Positions 1 through 8,080 are shown, counted from the stretch's first letter. The stretch: 37,768 bases of DNA from Candidatus Sulfopaludibacter sp. (GCA_031292755.1 JARLGM010000052.1:1-37768); one strand, 5' to 3'. Translations and numbers: made by a program. Notes: generated by a model not told the origin, from the sequence alone.

Positions 1-61
1 AGCATCTCACAAAACATTACATATGGTAAATGTTATTTTGCGGCAAGCCCTAAGGTCACAT

Positions 62-95
62 CGGGCCGTCTCCAGCCCCGCGGAGACGTCGCCCG
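62..95. other. Strong GC-rich hairpin upstream of the acyltransferase cluster
   Basis: Positions 67-73 (CGTCTCC) pair perfectly with 82-88 (GGAGACG) around an 8-nt loop. Positions 62-66 (CGGGC) pair with 91-95 (GCCCG) after a 2-nt bulge, giving a 12-bp stem. No T-tract follows on the plus strand, so this is not a canonical intrinsic terminator. It could end a gene lying left of the window or sit in the 5' leader of the gene at 158. The remaining bases of 1-157 show no gene I can support. Confidence 0.4.
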
Positions 96-157
96 GCGGC
101 GGCCTAACTGAACAGCATTGGGGTAAGGCTGCCCGTTTGTGATGAAATGGACGGGCG

Positions 158-1252
158 ATGGCCCTCCGTCACGACCCCCTGCGCCCGGCTGTCGTCTGGA
201 CCCTGGCCACCCTCCTCGCATTCCTTCTGGTGGAGGGGCTGGCCTTCCGCACCGGATGGTACAACCGCTGGCTGGAGCCCAACTCCTCCGCCGGTTTGGT
301 CGAGGGCTACCTCTCGTGGCTCGCGCAACGCCCCCACAGTTCCACTGCCGAGGTCGCGGTGCTGGGCGATTCGCGCATCGCGCACGGGCTCTCGGCCCCC
401 GCCGCGTCTGCCGCCGCCGGAAACAAACTGTACTTCTGGAATCTGGGCATCGCCGGAACCCTGCCGCGCGACTGGTACTACATGCTGCGCGACGCCGACC
501 CGGACCATCGACGCTTCGCGGCGATCGTTCTGGCGCTCGACCAGTATTCGGATGAGGATTACGAAGAGGTCTATGCCGACCGCATCATCGATCTGAACTT
601 CGTCATCGGCAGGCTGCGGCTCGCCGACTGTTGGGAGTTCGCCGCGTCCATGAGATCGCGCGAGAACCGCGCTCATGCCCTGATGGGATGCCTCCTCAAG
701 GGCATCGCGTTGCGGCGCGACGTGCGCGACCTGCTGGCCACGTGGCCCGCCCGCTTCGAGCGCGCCGGCGCGTGGCGCGCACATGGCCTGGCCGGCGTGG
801 ATGCCTTCCCCGGCATCGATCGCGACTTGCGCGGGCTGCGCGCCGATTGGGGTCGCCGCATCCTCACCTTCCCGGCCGGTATCGATACCGCTACCCGCGC
901 CTCCATTCAGGCCACGGTCATGCCTCACTGGCCGCCTCACACCGGTGAGACCACGCGCTACCGGCTGCGCTGGCTGCCCCGGATTTTCGACCTCTACCGG
1001 AACTCTCCCACGCGCGTGATCTTGCTGCAACTGCCGCGCGCTCCCCTGCCCAGGCCGGAAAGCACCACGCCGCCTGTCTTCCTGAGCATCGCGCTTCCCC
1101 GTGCCGGCGTGGCCGCGCTCCCTCCCGCCACGTTCGGCGATCTGGAACGTCCCGAGTTCTTCTTCGATGGCCTGCATCTGAATCGCGCCGGCCGCGCCGT
1201 TTTCTCCGAACGGCTTGGCAGAACTATGGCCGCCCTCGTGGGAGTCCGATAA
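158..1252 (+). CDS. SGNH-fold membrane-anchored acyltransferase/esterase (AlgJ-like partner of MBOAT)
   Basis: A 364-residue protein with one N-terminal hydrophobic segment (about residues 12-30) that should anchor it in the inner membrane with the rest outside. Two SGNH-hydrolase blocks are visible: block I GDSR with Ser72 as probable nucleophile, and block V near the C-terminus, Asp337-Gly-Leu-His340, followed by N-R-A-G. Proteins of this type act with MBOAT acyltransferases to O-acetylate secreted polysaccharides, as AlgJ/AlgX do with AlgI. The stop is 3 nt before the start of an MBOAT gene, which supports that pairing. The ATG at 158 is the first start that keeps the membrane anchor; there is only a weak purine-rich stretch upstream. 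Its substrate cannot be told from sequence. Confidence 0.8.
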   Translation: MALRHDPLRPAVVWTLATLLAFLLVEGLAFRTGWYNRWLEPNSSAGLVEGYLSWLAQRPHSSTAEVAVLGDSRIAHGLSAPAASAAAGNKLYFWNLGIAGTLPRDWYYMLRDADPDHRRFAAIVLALDQYSDEDYEEVYADRIIDLNFVIGRLRLADCWEFAASMRSRENRAHALMGCLLKGIALRRDVRDLLATWPARFERAGAWRAHGLAGVDAFPGIDRDLRGLRADWGRRILTFPAGIDTATRASIQATVMPHWPPHTGETTRYRLRWLPRIFDLYRNSPTRVILLQLPRAPLPRPESTTPPVFLSIALPRAGVAALPPATFGDLERPEFFFDGLHLNRAGRAVFSERLGRTMAALVGVR

Positions 1253-1255
1253 TTC

Positions 1256-2638
1256 GTGCTGTTCACCACCTGGCCCTTCGCCGGATTTCTGGTCGTGGTC
1301 CTGGTGCTCTTCTTTCTGCTGCCCCGCCCGCACCGCCGCTACCTGCTGCTGGCCGCGAGCCTTCTGTTTTACATGGCGTGGAAAGCCCGCTTCGTGTTCC
1401 TCATCCTCGCCCTGATCGCGATCGACTACACTGCCGCGCGAGTCATTCACGCTCAATCCGGCCGCCGCAGAAGAGTGGCGCTGCTGGTCAGTCTCGCGGC
1501 GAACTTCGGATTGCTCGGCTGGTTTAAATACGCAAACCTCTTCCGCCAAACCTGGTCCCAACTTTTTTATCCGGGCGTGGCCATTGATCCACTCCACATC
1601 ATTCTGCCGCTCGGCATCAGCTTTCACACCTTCCAAAGCGTCTCTTACGTGGTCGATGTTTACCGCGGCGAACAGGAAGTGGTTACCAGCTTCCTGGACT
1701 ACGCGCTCTTCGTATCCTTCTTCCCGCAACTGGTGGCCGGACCCATCGTACGGGCGCGCGAGTTCTTCGGAGACCTGTGGAACCTGCGCAATCCTACCGG
1801 GACGGAGTGGCTGCGCGGCATCGACATGATCCTGACGGGGCTGGCCAAGAAACTCGTCTTTGCCGATCAGTTCGCGTTCATCTCCGACCGGTACTTCAAC
1901 AATCCCGCCGCCCTGCCCGGATTCGTGCCTGCGTGGTCCGCGGCCATCGCGTTCGCACTCCAGATCTTCTTCGATTTTTCCGGCTATTCCGACATCGCTA
2001 TCGGCGTCGCGCTTCTGTTCGGCTTCCACTTCCCGCCGAATTTCCGGCGTCCGTATTTTTCGGCCAGCATCGCCGAGTTCTGGCGGCGCTGGCATATGAC
2101 GCTATCCCGCTGGCTGCGCGATTACCTCTATATCCCGCTGGGCGGGAACCGCCGGGGGTCCTTGCGAACCTATTTCAACCTCATGATCACGATGCTGCTC
2201 GGCGGCCTGTGGCATGGCGCCAGTTGGACCTTCGTTGCCTGGGGCGGCTACCACGGCGCGCTGCTGGCGCTGGAACGGCTGCTTCGCGGACGCCGCCAGC
2301 CCACCGGCCCGGTTCGCGTCCCCCTGGCCATCCTGACGTTCCTGCTGGTCACCCTCGGCTGGGTCCTGTTTCGCGCCGGGACGATGGAGCGCGCCGCGTT
2401 GATCTTCGGCCAGATGTTCTCCCGCTCTTCGGGCGAAATGATATGGACCGCCTGGCAACTGCGCCTTGCCCTTCTGGCTCTCCTGCTCGGTCTCGCGGAA
2501 GAACACGGGAATGCGCTCACCCGCCTGGGCGAAGCGCCTGCCTGGATTCGTGCCGCCGCGGCGGTTCTGGTGCTTCTCGCCATCGAGTGGTTCACCGCGT
2601 CGGAGTCGGCCATCCCCTTCGTGTATTTTCAATTTTGA
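1256..2638 (+). CDS. MBOAT family O-acyltransferase (AlgI/DltB-like)
   Basis: A 460-residue polytopic membrane protein, the usual length for AlgI. Hydrophobic helices begin at residue 1. The conserved block W-R-R-W-H-M-T-L-S-R-W-L-R-D-Y and the later G-L-W-H-G-A-S-W motif are both present; His320 in the second is the expected catalytic histidine. The family passes acyl groups, usually acetyl from acetyl-CoA, across the inner membrane to an extracytoplasmic acceptor. The start is GTG at 1256, 3 nt after the stop of the SGNH gene, so the two are almost certainly co-transcribed and work as an export/transfer pair. No alginate biosynthesis genes are nearby, so the acceptor is more likely another exopolysaccharide. 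Confidence 0.9.
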   Translation: MLFTTWPFAGFLVVVLVLFFLLPRPHRRYLLLAASLLFYMAWKARFVFLILALIAIDYTAARVIHAQSGRRRRVALLVSLAANFGLLGWFKYANLFRQTWSQLFYPGVAIDPLHIILPLGISFHTFQSVSYVVDVYRGEQEVVTSFLDYALFVSFFPQLVAGPIVRAREFFGDLWNLRNPTGTEWLRGIDMILTGLAKKLVFADQFAFISDRYFNNPAALPGFVPAWSAAIAFALQIFFDFSGYSDIAIGVALLFGFHFPPNFRRPYFSASIAEFWRRWHMTLSRWLRDYLYIPLGGNRRGSLRTYFNLMITMLLGGLWHGASWTFVAWGGYHGALLALERLLRGRRQPTGPVRVPLAILTFLLVTLGWVLFRAGTMERAALIFGQMFSRSSGEMIWTAWQLRLALLALLLGLAEEHGNALTRLGEAPAWIRAAAAVLVLLAIEWFTASESAIPFVYFQF

Positions 2639-2665
2639 CTTGGCCGGGTAGCCGATAATATCTCT

Positions 2666-5383
2666 GTGCCGTGGTGTCGAACTCCCCTGGGCCCCTGGCT
2701 TGCCGCTTCCTGCTTCGCTCTCACTGTCTACGCGCGTTCGCCCGGGCCTCAAACACTCACCGCCGTGCCGCAGGGGGCGATCCACGTGGACGTCAACCGC
2801 CTGGTGGATAGCGCCGGCCATTCCTTCCTCATTCGCGGCACCGCGCTGCCGGAGTTTCGAACGCTCCTGCCGGCGGACGGCGCTGATACTCCTTTGGGAT
2901 TCAGCCCGTATTCCTCGACCGTATTCGGCACCATCCGGCAGCGCAGGAATATGAATGCCGTCCGCATCCCTCTGAGCCTCGCGGATTATGCCGGCGATCC
3001 GGACTACCTGCGAGCCGTCGCAGACGCGATCCGGCGCGCGAATGGCCTGGAATTGACAGTGATCCTCTCCGCCCCCACCTCCGATCCCGCGTTTTGGCGT
3101 GAGTGTTCCGCCTTCCTGCGCGACTGTCCAGAACTGATTTTTCAACTGGACGCGGGCGGCGCCGCCGGTATGCAGGAACTTATCCATGCCATTCGCATCG
3201 CCGGCGCGAAGCAGCCGGTCCTGGTCAACTGGCAGGGCGAGCGGTTGCCGGACGATCGCAATGCGATCTACCTGGTATCTCCGCGCTACGCCACCACGCG
3301 CACAGACCAGGACCGGGACCGCCAGTTGGCGGGGCTTGCGGAGCGCGTGCCCGTCCTCGCCAGCGGCCTCGACCCGGAATTAGACGCAACTTCCGGCGAG
3401 TGCCTCTCCCTTCCCGCCGATCCCAGTGAAGCCGAAGCTCTGGTGGAAGCGAACCTGGACTATTTCGACGCGCACGGCATCTCCTGGGTGGCGTCGGAAT
3501 TCCGTCCCGGCAAGCTGATTGGCGACTACCAGCGTCTACTTCCCACATCGCTTGAAAACGGATGGACCTGCGGGCAGCCGGATCATGTCGGGTTCGGTAT
3601 CGGCCAGGTGGTGCAGTTCCACCTTTGGGGCGCCGGCATGCGGGGACTTTTCGCGGTGAACGCCGCGGGCAATTTCACGCTCGCGCGGGGCAGTATCGCC
3701 ATCGTCTATGGCGCCATCTTTGCCGAGCAGGACATGCATAACCGGCGCAACCCACCCCCCACGGAGTTGGGCAAGGTCTCCGTCCGGATCACAGACCGTA
3801 CCGGATTGCCGCGGAAGGCGGAGTTGCGGTACGTTTCGTCCGGCTGGGGCCAAGCCAATTTCGTTGTCCCTCCCCGGTGCGTGCCCGGTCCGGCGCTCGT
3901 CACCGTACAACACAGCGATGGAACCACCGAATCGGCTAGCGTCACCATCGCCGACGTGGCACCGGGGTTCTGGACCGCCCCCGCCGACGGACGCGGGCCC
4001 GTCATCGCCGTGGTACGCGGTGCCGTGCCCGGCAAACCGCCGCTCGACGTGCCGCTTTATGAATGCAAATCGGGGAAATGCTCTTCCGTAGCCGTTCCCT
4101 TTGCGGGTAACAACTCCCGCGTAGTCCGGCTATTCGGAACGGGTTTCCGCTACGCCGCGGACCTCTCGGATATTCAGGTGACCGTTGCCGGCATTCGCGT
4201 CCCCGTGCTGGCTTTCGGACCCGCGGGCGATGCCGGAGTGGACCGGCTGACCGTGCGTCTTCCGTCGCGCCTGCGCGGCCGGGGAGAAGTGGATCTGGTC
4301 TGCTCCATTCGCGGACGGCTTTCCAACGTGGTCCGCATCAACCTCGGACTCGCCGCCAGTGCGCCGTACCATTGGGATCTGCCGCCGGGCTTTCCCGTCC
4401 CCCGCGTCCCGGCCGACAATCCCATGTCCCTCGCTAAGGTGCAACTGGGCCGTTACCTGTTCTACGACAAGCGCATCTCGGTTAATCAGACGATCTCCTG
4501 TGCCACTTGTCACCGCCAGGAGTTGGCCTTTACCGACGGTAAGCCTAAGCCCGCGGGCGCCACCGGGCAAGCGCTGCCGCGCAATTCCATGAGCCTGGTG
4601 AATGTGGCCTATAGCGCCGCGCTTACCTGGAGCCGGCCGCATCTGCGTTCGCTGGAACAGCAGGCGCTGGTCCCCTTACTTGCGGAGGAGCCGGCGGAAC
4701 TCGGCATGAGCGGAAGAGTGCGGGAATTCCTCCGTGCGTTACGCATGGCTGGCACGTACCAGACCCTGTTTCCCCAGGCCTTCCCAAGGGAACCGGACCC
4801 GTTCACCCTCGTCAATGTCTGCAAGGCCATCGCCTGCTTCGAGCGCAGCATCATTTCCGCCCGCTCGCCGTATGACCGCTACCACTACGGCGGCGACCAG
4901 AACGCCATTTCCGACGCGGCGAAGCGCGGCGAGGTCCTCTTCTTCACCGACACTCTGGCCGGCTGCTACCGCTGCCATGGGGGGTTCAACTTCAGCGATG
5001 CGGCCGACTCCGCCGGGCGCGCCCCCGTGCCCGTTCCTTTCCACAATAACGGGCTGTACAACCTGCCCGGTCTATTCTCCTATCCACCGCCGAACCTGGG
5101 AATTTACGAATTCACGCACCGGCCGGACGATGTCGGCAAGTTCAAAGCGCCGACTTTACGAAATATCGCCCTGACCGGCCCCTACATGCATGATGGGAGC
5201 ATTCTGACGCTGGAGGCCGTGATTGAACACTACGCGTCGGGAGGCCGCAAAAATCCGAACCAGGACAAGCGGGTGAGGCTATTGCCGTTGACCCCTCAGA
5301 ACCGCCGGGATTTGCTGGCCTTCCTGCAATCGCTCACCGATGACCAACTCACAAGGGACCCGCGCTTCGCCGCCCCCTTTTAA
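2666..5383 (+). CDS. Three-module secreted protein: glycosidase-like barrel, TIGR03437-like domain, di-haem MauG/CcpA-type domain
   Basis: 905 residues, starting GTG at 2666, with a hydrophobic N-terminal signal (about 8-24). Residues about 35-330 resemble a GH5-type cellulase barrel (GHSFLIRG, MNAVRIPLS and ISWVASEF segments), but I cannot assign both catalytic glutamates, so activity is doubtful. Residues about 332-560 match the Solibacter TIGR03437 pattern, opening with NAAGNFTLARGSIAIVYG and closing with a GRGEVDLVCSIRGRLSNVV segment. Residues about 575-895 are a di-haem cytochrome-c peroxidase/MauG-type domain with two CXXCH haem sites, CATCH (612-616) and CYRCH (767-771), plus the typical K-A-P-T-L-R-N and G-P-Y-M-H-D-G motifs. 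The gene lies 27 nt after the MBOAT gene. Di-haem domains oxidise a substrate or reduce peroxide in the periplasm; the substrate here is unknown. Confidence 0.85.
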   Translation: MPWCRTPLGPWLAASCFALTVYARSPGPQTLTAVPQGAIHVDVNRLVDSAGHSFLIRGTALPEFRTLLPADGADTPLGFSPYSSTVFGTIRQRRNMNAVRIPLSLADYAGDPDYLRAVADAIRRANGLELTVILSAPTSDPAFWRECSAFLRDCPELIFQLDAGGAAGMQELIHAIRIAGAKQPVLVNWQGERLPDDRNAIYLVSPRYATTRTDQDRDRQLAGLAERVPVLASGLDPELDATSGECLSLPADPSEAEALVEANLDYFDAHGISWVASEFRPGKLIGDYQRLLPTSLENGWTCGQPDHVGFGIGQVVQFHLWGAGMRGLFAVNAAGNFTLARGSIAIVYGAIFAEQDMHNRRNPPPTELGKVSVRITDRTGLPRKAELRYVSSGWGQANFVVPPRCVPGPALVTVQHSDGTTESASVTIADVAPGFWTAPADGRGPVIAVVRGAVPGKPPLDVPLYECKSGKCSSVAVPFAGNNSRVVRLFGTGFRYAADLSDIQVTVAGIRVPVLAFGPAGDAGVDRLTVRLPSRLRGRGEVDLVCSIRGRLSNVVRINLGLAASAPYHWDLPPGFPVPRVPADNPMSLAKVQLGRYLFYDKRISVNQTISCATCHRQELAFTDGKPKPAGATGQALPRNSMSLVNVAYSAALTWSRPHLRSLEQQALVPLLAEEPAELGMSGRVREFLRALRMAGTYQTLFPQAFPREPDPFTLVNVCKAIACFERSIISARSPYDRYHYGGDQNAISDAAKRGEVLFFTDTLAGCYRCHGGFNFSDAADSAGRAPVPVPFHNNGLYNLPGLFSYPPPNLGIYEFTHRPDDVGKFKAPTLRNIALTGPYMHDGSILTLEAVIEHYASGGRKNPNQDKRVRLLPLTPQNRRDLLAFLQSLTDDQLTRDPRFAAPF

Positions 5384-5388
5384 GCGCT

Positions 5389-6213
5389 TCACCCTGCCCG
5401 CAGACGATCCACCAGATCCGCCGGAATCTTCAGATTGCCATCGCACCCGCTGCCCAACCGCACGCCCGGCTTCACTTCCCCGTGGTAGTCCGATCCGCCC
5501 GTCACGCGAAGGCCGTACTGCTTCGCCAGTTCCAGATACAATGCGGTATCCGCGGGAGTGTGGTCGGAATGGTAGGCTTCAATGGCATTCAGCCCGGCAT
5601 CGCACAGTTCCGGCATGAGCGCCTGCACGTCGCCTTTCACACGTATGGGATGGGCCAGCGAGGCAATCCCGCCCGCTTGGCGAATCTTCCCGACACCCTC
5701 GGCAAATTGCGGCTCCTGCCGGTACACGTAACCCTTCGCCGATTCATCCAGGTAATCGTCGAACGCCTGCCGCAGATTGGCCACGTACCCTTTTTCCACC
5801 ATGATCTGGGCGAAGTGTGGACGCCCGGTCATGCCACGCCCGCGAGCCTCGGCCTCTTCCAGCGTGATGTCGAAGCCCAGTTCCTGCAGCCGCTTCGCCA
5901 GCCGGATGTTGCGCTCGCGCCGCGATGCCTGCAGATCCAGCACCCACTTGCGAAAATCGCCCGGTCCGCCATTGCCCCAGAAATATCCCAGCAGGTGTAC
6001 CGAATGACCGTACAGTTTGGTGGAAAGTTCAATGCCGCAAATCAATTCCACGCCCGCTTCGCACGCCGCCGCCCGCGCCCCATCGAAGCCCGCAAAGGTA
6101 TCGTGATCCGTGATGCCCAGGATATTCACGCCTGCCTCGACCGCCTCATGAATCAACTGCGGGGGCGAGCAGGTGCCGTCAGATTCGTTGGTGTGCGAGT
6201 GCAGATCGATCAA
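5389..6213 (-). CDS. PHP-domain metallophosphoesterase (YciV/TrpH-like)
   Basis: A PHP-superfamily phosphoesterase of 274 residues. The metal-binding motifs occur in order: DLHSHTNESDG at the N-terminus, GITDHDTF, GIELS, HLLGYF, SLAHPIR, and GGSDYHG near the C-terminus. The family includes the nucleotide 3',5'-bisphosphate phosphatase/RNase AM type (YciV), which hydrolyses pAp and short 5' RNA ends. I chose TTG at 6213 because PHP proteins begin almost directly at the DLHSH motif. The longer open frame to 6351 would add an Arg-rich tail lying wholly within cysC. The gene overlaps the 3' end of cysC by 35 nt. A pAp phosphatase role would fit beside sulfur-activation genes, since pAp is the by-product of PAPS use; that is inference. 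Confidence 0.8.
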   Translation of the reverse strand: MIDLHSHTNESDGTCSPPQLIHEAVEAGVNILGITDHDTFAGFDGARAAACEAGVELICGIELSTKLYGHSVHLLGYFWGNGGPGDFRKWVLDLQASRRERNIRLAKRLQELGFDITLEEAEARGRGMTGRPHFAQIMVEKGYVANLRQAFDDYLDESAKGYVYRQEPQFAEGVGKIRQAGGIASLAHPIRVKGDVQALMPELCDAGLNAIEAYHSDHTPADTALYLELAKQYGLRVTGGSDYHGEVKPGVRLGSGCDGNLKIPADLVDRLRAG

Positions 6214-6739
6214 AAGATACCAGACCCAAACGTTCCAGTGTAGCCCAGATCTTGTCTGCACTCTCCTGCGGTGTTTCCAGCGACGAATGGAGGGTGACGT
6301 GCGGTGCAGTGGGCGGCTCGTATGGATCGGTGATCCCCGTGAACTGCGCAATCTCTCCGGCCAGCGCCTTCTTGTACAGCCCCTTCACGTCGCGCTGCGC
6401 CAGCACCTCGATAGGGCAGTCCATATACACTTCCACGAAGTTGGGAATACGGTCCCGCAATTCCTCGCGGACCGCGCGGTACGGCGAAATGGCCGCCACA
6501 ATCGCAATCACGCCGTTGCGCGAAAGCAATTCGCAGACAAACCCGATCCGCCGGATGTTTTCGTCGCGATCCTCTTTGCTGAAGCCCAATCCCCGGGAAA
6601 GATGCGTGCGCACGACATCGCCATCCAGCACCTCCACCCGCGCGCCAACCGCGCGCAAGCGCTGCTCCAGAAGGCCCGAGATGGTGCTCTTGCCGGCTCC
6701 CGACAGACCGGTGAACCAAACCGTGCATCCCTTATGCAC
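6179..6739 (-). CDS. cysC: Adenylylsulfate (APS) kinase
   Basis: A 186-residue P-loop kinase that phosphorylates APS to PAPS. The Walker A motif GLSGAGKST lies close to the N-terminus, followed by LDGDVVRTHLSRGLGFSKEDR, which is diagnostic of APS kinases, and the ISPYRAVREELRD and FVEVYMDCP segments. The GTG at 6739 gives the family's usual length and begins directly before CTVWFTGLSG. The open frame extends upstream but reads only Arg/Ala-rich sequence antisense-free within cysH, so I reject the longer form. GTG overlaps the cysH stop (GTGCATAA), indicating translational coupling. No ATP sulfurylase (sat or cysDN) gene is in the window. Confidence 0.9.
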   Translation of the reverse strand: MHKGCTVWFTGLSGAGKSTISGLLEQRLRAVGARVEVLDGDVVRTHLSRGLGFSKEDRDENIRRIGFVCELLSRNGVIAIVAAISPYRAVREELRDRIPNFVEVYMDCPIEVLAQRDVKGLYKKALAGEIAQFTGITDPYEPPTAPHVTLHSSLETPQESADKIWATLERLGLVSFDRSALAHQRI

Positions 6740-7436
6740 GGCGCACCAGGCCGGCGGCGCCGATGTGAATGCCGCACTCCTTCCTGTCGTCCTGCTCCCA
6801 CCACCAGCGGCCCGCGCGCTCGCTTTCGCCGGGCGCCAGCGCCCGCGTGCATGGCGCGCACCCGATGCTGCCGTATCCCTGTGCATACAAAGGGTGCAGC
6901 GGCACCGCGTGTTCGGCAATGTACTGTTCCACCTGCGCCCCCGTCCAGTCGGCCAGCGGATTGATCTTCACCCGCCCGTCTATCTGTTGCACCTTGGGAG
7001 TGGCGGCGCGATCCTCCGTCTGCTCCCGGCGAAGTCCGGTGGCCCACGCCCGCAACCCGGCCAGCTGACGCTCCAGAGGACGTACCTTGCGGACCGCGCA
7101 GCACAGCTTGCGATTTTCCATACTGTCGTAGAACAGGTTGAGGCCGTGCCCGGCTACCATCTGCCCCACTTCGGCCGGATCGGGACGGACCGCCTCGACG
7201 ACAACTCCGTATTGTTCCCTCACCTTATCCATCATAAAGTGAGTCTCTTCGGGCAGCCGTCCCGTGTCCAAGGTGAAAATGCGAACCTGAGGATCGATGC
7301 GCGTTGCCAGGTCGATAATCACCATCCCTTCCTTCTGGAAGCTGGTGGCGATGGCGAACGCCTTCCCGTATGTCCTGATGCCCCAAGACAGAACTTCGGC
7401 GGCCGGAGCGGATTCAAAATGCTGATAGCTACTCAA
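6732..7436 (-). CDS. cysH: Assimilatory APS reductase, 4Fe-4S type
   Basis: A 234-residue PP-loop reductase that reduces adenylylsulfate to sulfite using thioredoxin. The iron-sulfur cysteine pairs that separate APS reductases from plain PAPS reductases are both present: Cys112-Cys113 in KLCCAVRKVRPL and Cys193/Cys196 in GCAPCTR. The catalytic cysteine is Cys221 in KECGIH. The N-terminal TSFQKEG and FTLDTGRLPEET segments fit the nucleotide-binding fold. The start is TTG at 7436, forced by an in-frame stop just upstream. A possible promoter lies 10-40 nt upstream, implying a very short leader. It heads the cysH-cysC-PHP operon. Confidence 0.93.
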   Translation of the reverse strand: MSSYQHFESAPAAEVLSWGIRTYGKAFAIATSFQKEGMVIIDLATRIDPQVRIFTLDTGRLPEETHFMMDKVREQYGVVVEAVRPDPAEVGQMVAGHGLNLFYDSMENRKLCCAVRKVRPLERQLAGLRAWATGLRREQTEDRAATPKVQQIDGRVKINPLADWTGAQVEQYIAEHAVPLHPLYAQGYGSIGCAPCTRALAPGESERAGRWWWEQDDRKECGIHIGAAGLVRRA

Positions 7437-7445
7437 TCTCTATCA

Positions 7446-7475
7446 AGTTTAGGGTGAATCCGCCCAGGCTGTCAA
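7446..7475 (-). promoter_or_regulatory. Candidate sigma-70-type promoter for cysH-cysC-PHP
   Basis: On the minus strand a perfect -35 box TTGACA (7470-7475) is followed after 18 nt by TAAACT (7446-7451), four of six matches to TATAAT. The TTG start of cysH is only 10 nt beyond the -10 box, so the transcript would be leaderless or nearly so. No good Shine-Dalgarno sequence precedes that TTG. Confidence 0.4.
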
Positions 7476-7489
7476 CTTTAAGCCCGCGC

Positions 7490-7981
7490 CTACCGCGTAC
7501 GATAGGTGAATTCGGCGCGCTCCCGGCGGAGTACTTCGAGATCCAGTTCCTCCGCCATCGAGAGGTCCATCACGCGCACGCGTTGCCCCTCACGCAGTTC
7601 CTGCAAGCGGACCTCCCGGCCGTTGGCAAACCGCACCGCATCCCGGTAACTGTTTGCCGCGGCGGAGATTTGGGTGAAGGTCACCTCCTCCTCGGAGCCC
7701 ACCCCGAACTCGTGCTGCAGTCTTACGGGGATGTCCTGCAATCGCAGCCGCGCGCCCGGCGGGATACAGACTGCAGGTACCGGGTCCGTGCGGAGCGGAT
7801 TGAAAAAAGCCTTCACCGTGCACCAAAGACCCCTGTGGGCCATGGGCGCAGGTTCGAGTATACGCTTGAGATCGCCGGGCGAAGCCAAGCCCAGCGATCC
7901 CGTGGGGAAGCGGTGAGCTACCAGATCCTCGCCTTGTTGAGCCAGACGGTTGGGTACAGCCATCAAAGAATAATCACACAT
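7490..7981 (-). CDS. Conserved protein of unknown function (MCDYSLM-type)
   Basis: 163 residues, soluble, no signal peptide or membrane helix. The N-terminus MCDYSLMAVPNRLA followed by a GEDLVAHRFPTGSLGLASP stretch resembles a small family I recall from Acidobacteria and other phyla with no assigned function. The middle has a Cys-containing segment (GLWCTVKAFF, PAVCIPPG) and the C-terminal half looks beta-rich, with alternating charged and hydrophobic residues. Translation starts at ATG 7981 with a clear GGAGG about 10 nt upstream. It lies just upstream of cysH on the same strand, but cysH appears to have its own promoter, so it may be monocistronic. I do not assign a function. Confidence 0.7.
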   Translation of the reverse strand: MCDYSLMAVPNRLAQQGEDLVAHRFPTGSLGLASPGDLKRILEPAPMAHRGLWCTVKAFFNPLRTDPVPAVCIPPGARLRLQDIPVRLQHEFGVGSEEEVTFTQISAAANSYRDAVRFANGREVRLQELREGQRVRVMDLSMAEELDLEVLRRERAEFTYRTR

Positions 7982-8080
7982 TGTCTTCGATCCTCCAGTG
8001 CGGACTTCCTAATTCGAGTTTCGGTTTGCCGCTCGAGATTGGCAAGCCACAAACCGCACGTAAGCCCGTTGCAGGTACCG

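Noticed and set aside
104-2095. A 663-codon open frame antisense to the two acyltransferase genes
   Set aside because: It is rich in Arg, Glu, Gln and Gly with no recognisable domain, and runs opposite two well-supported genes. It is a typical GC-rich antisense shadow.
1777-2658. Long plus-strand frame overlapping the MBOAT gene
   Set aside because: Arg/Pro-rich composition and full overlap with a gene carrying clear catalytic motifs.
6214-6351. N-terminal extension of the PHP protein
   Set aside because: The extra 46 residues are Arg/Ser/His-rich, lie inside cysC, and precede the motif where PHP proteins normally begin.
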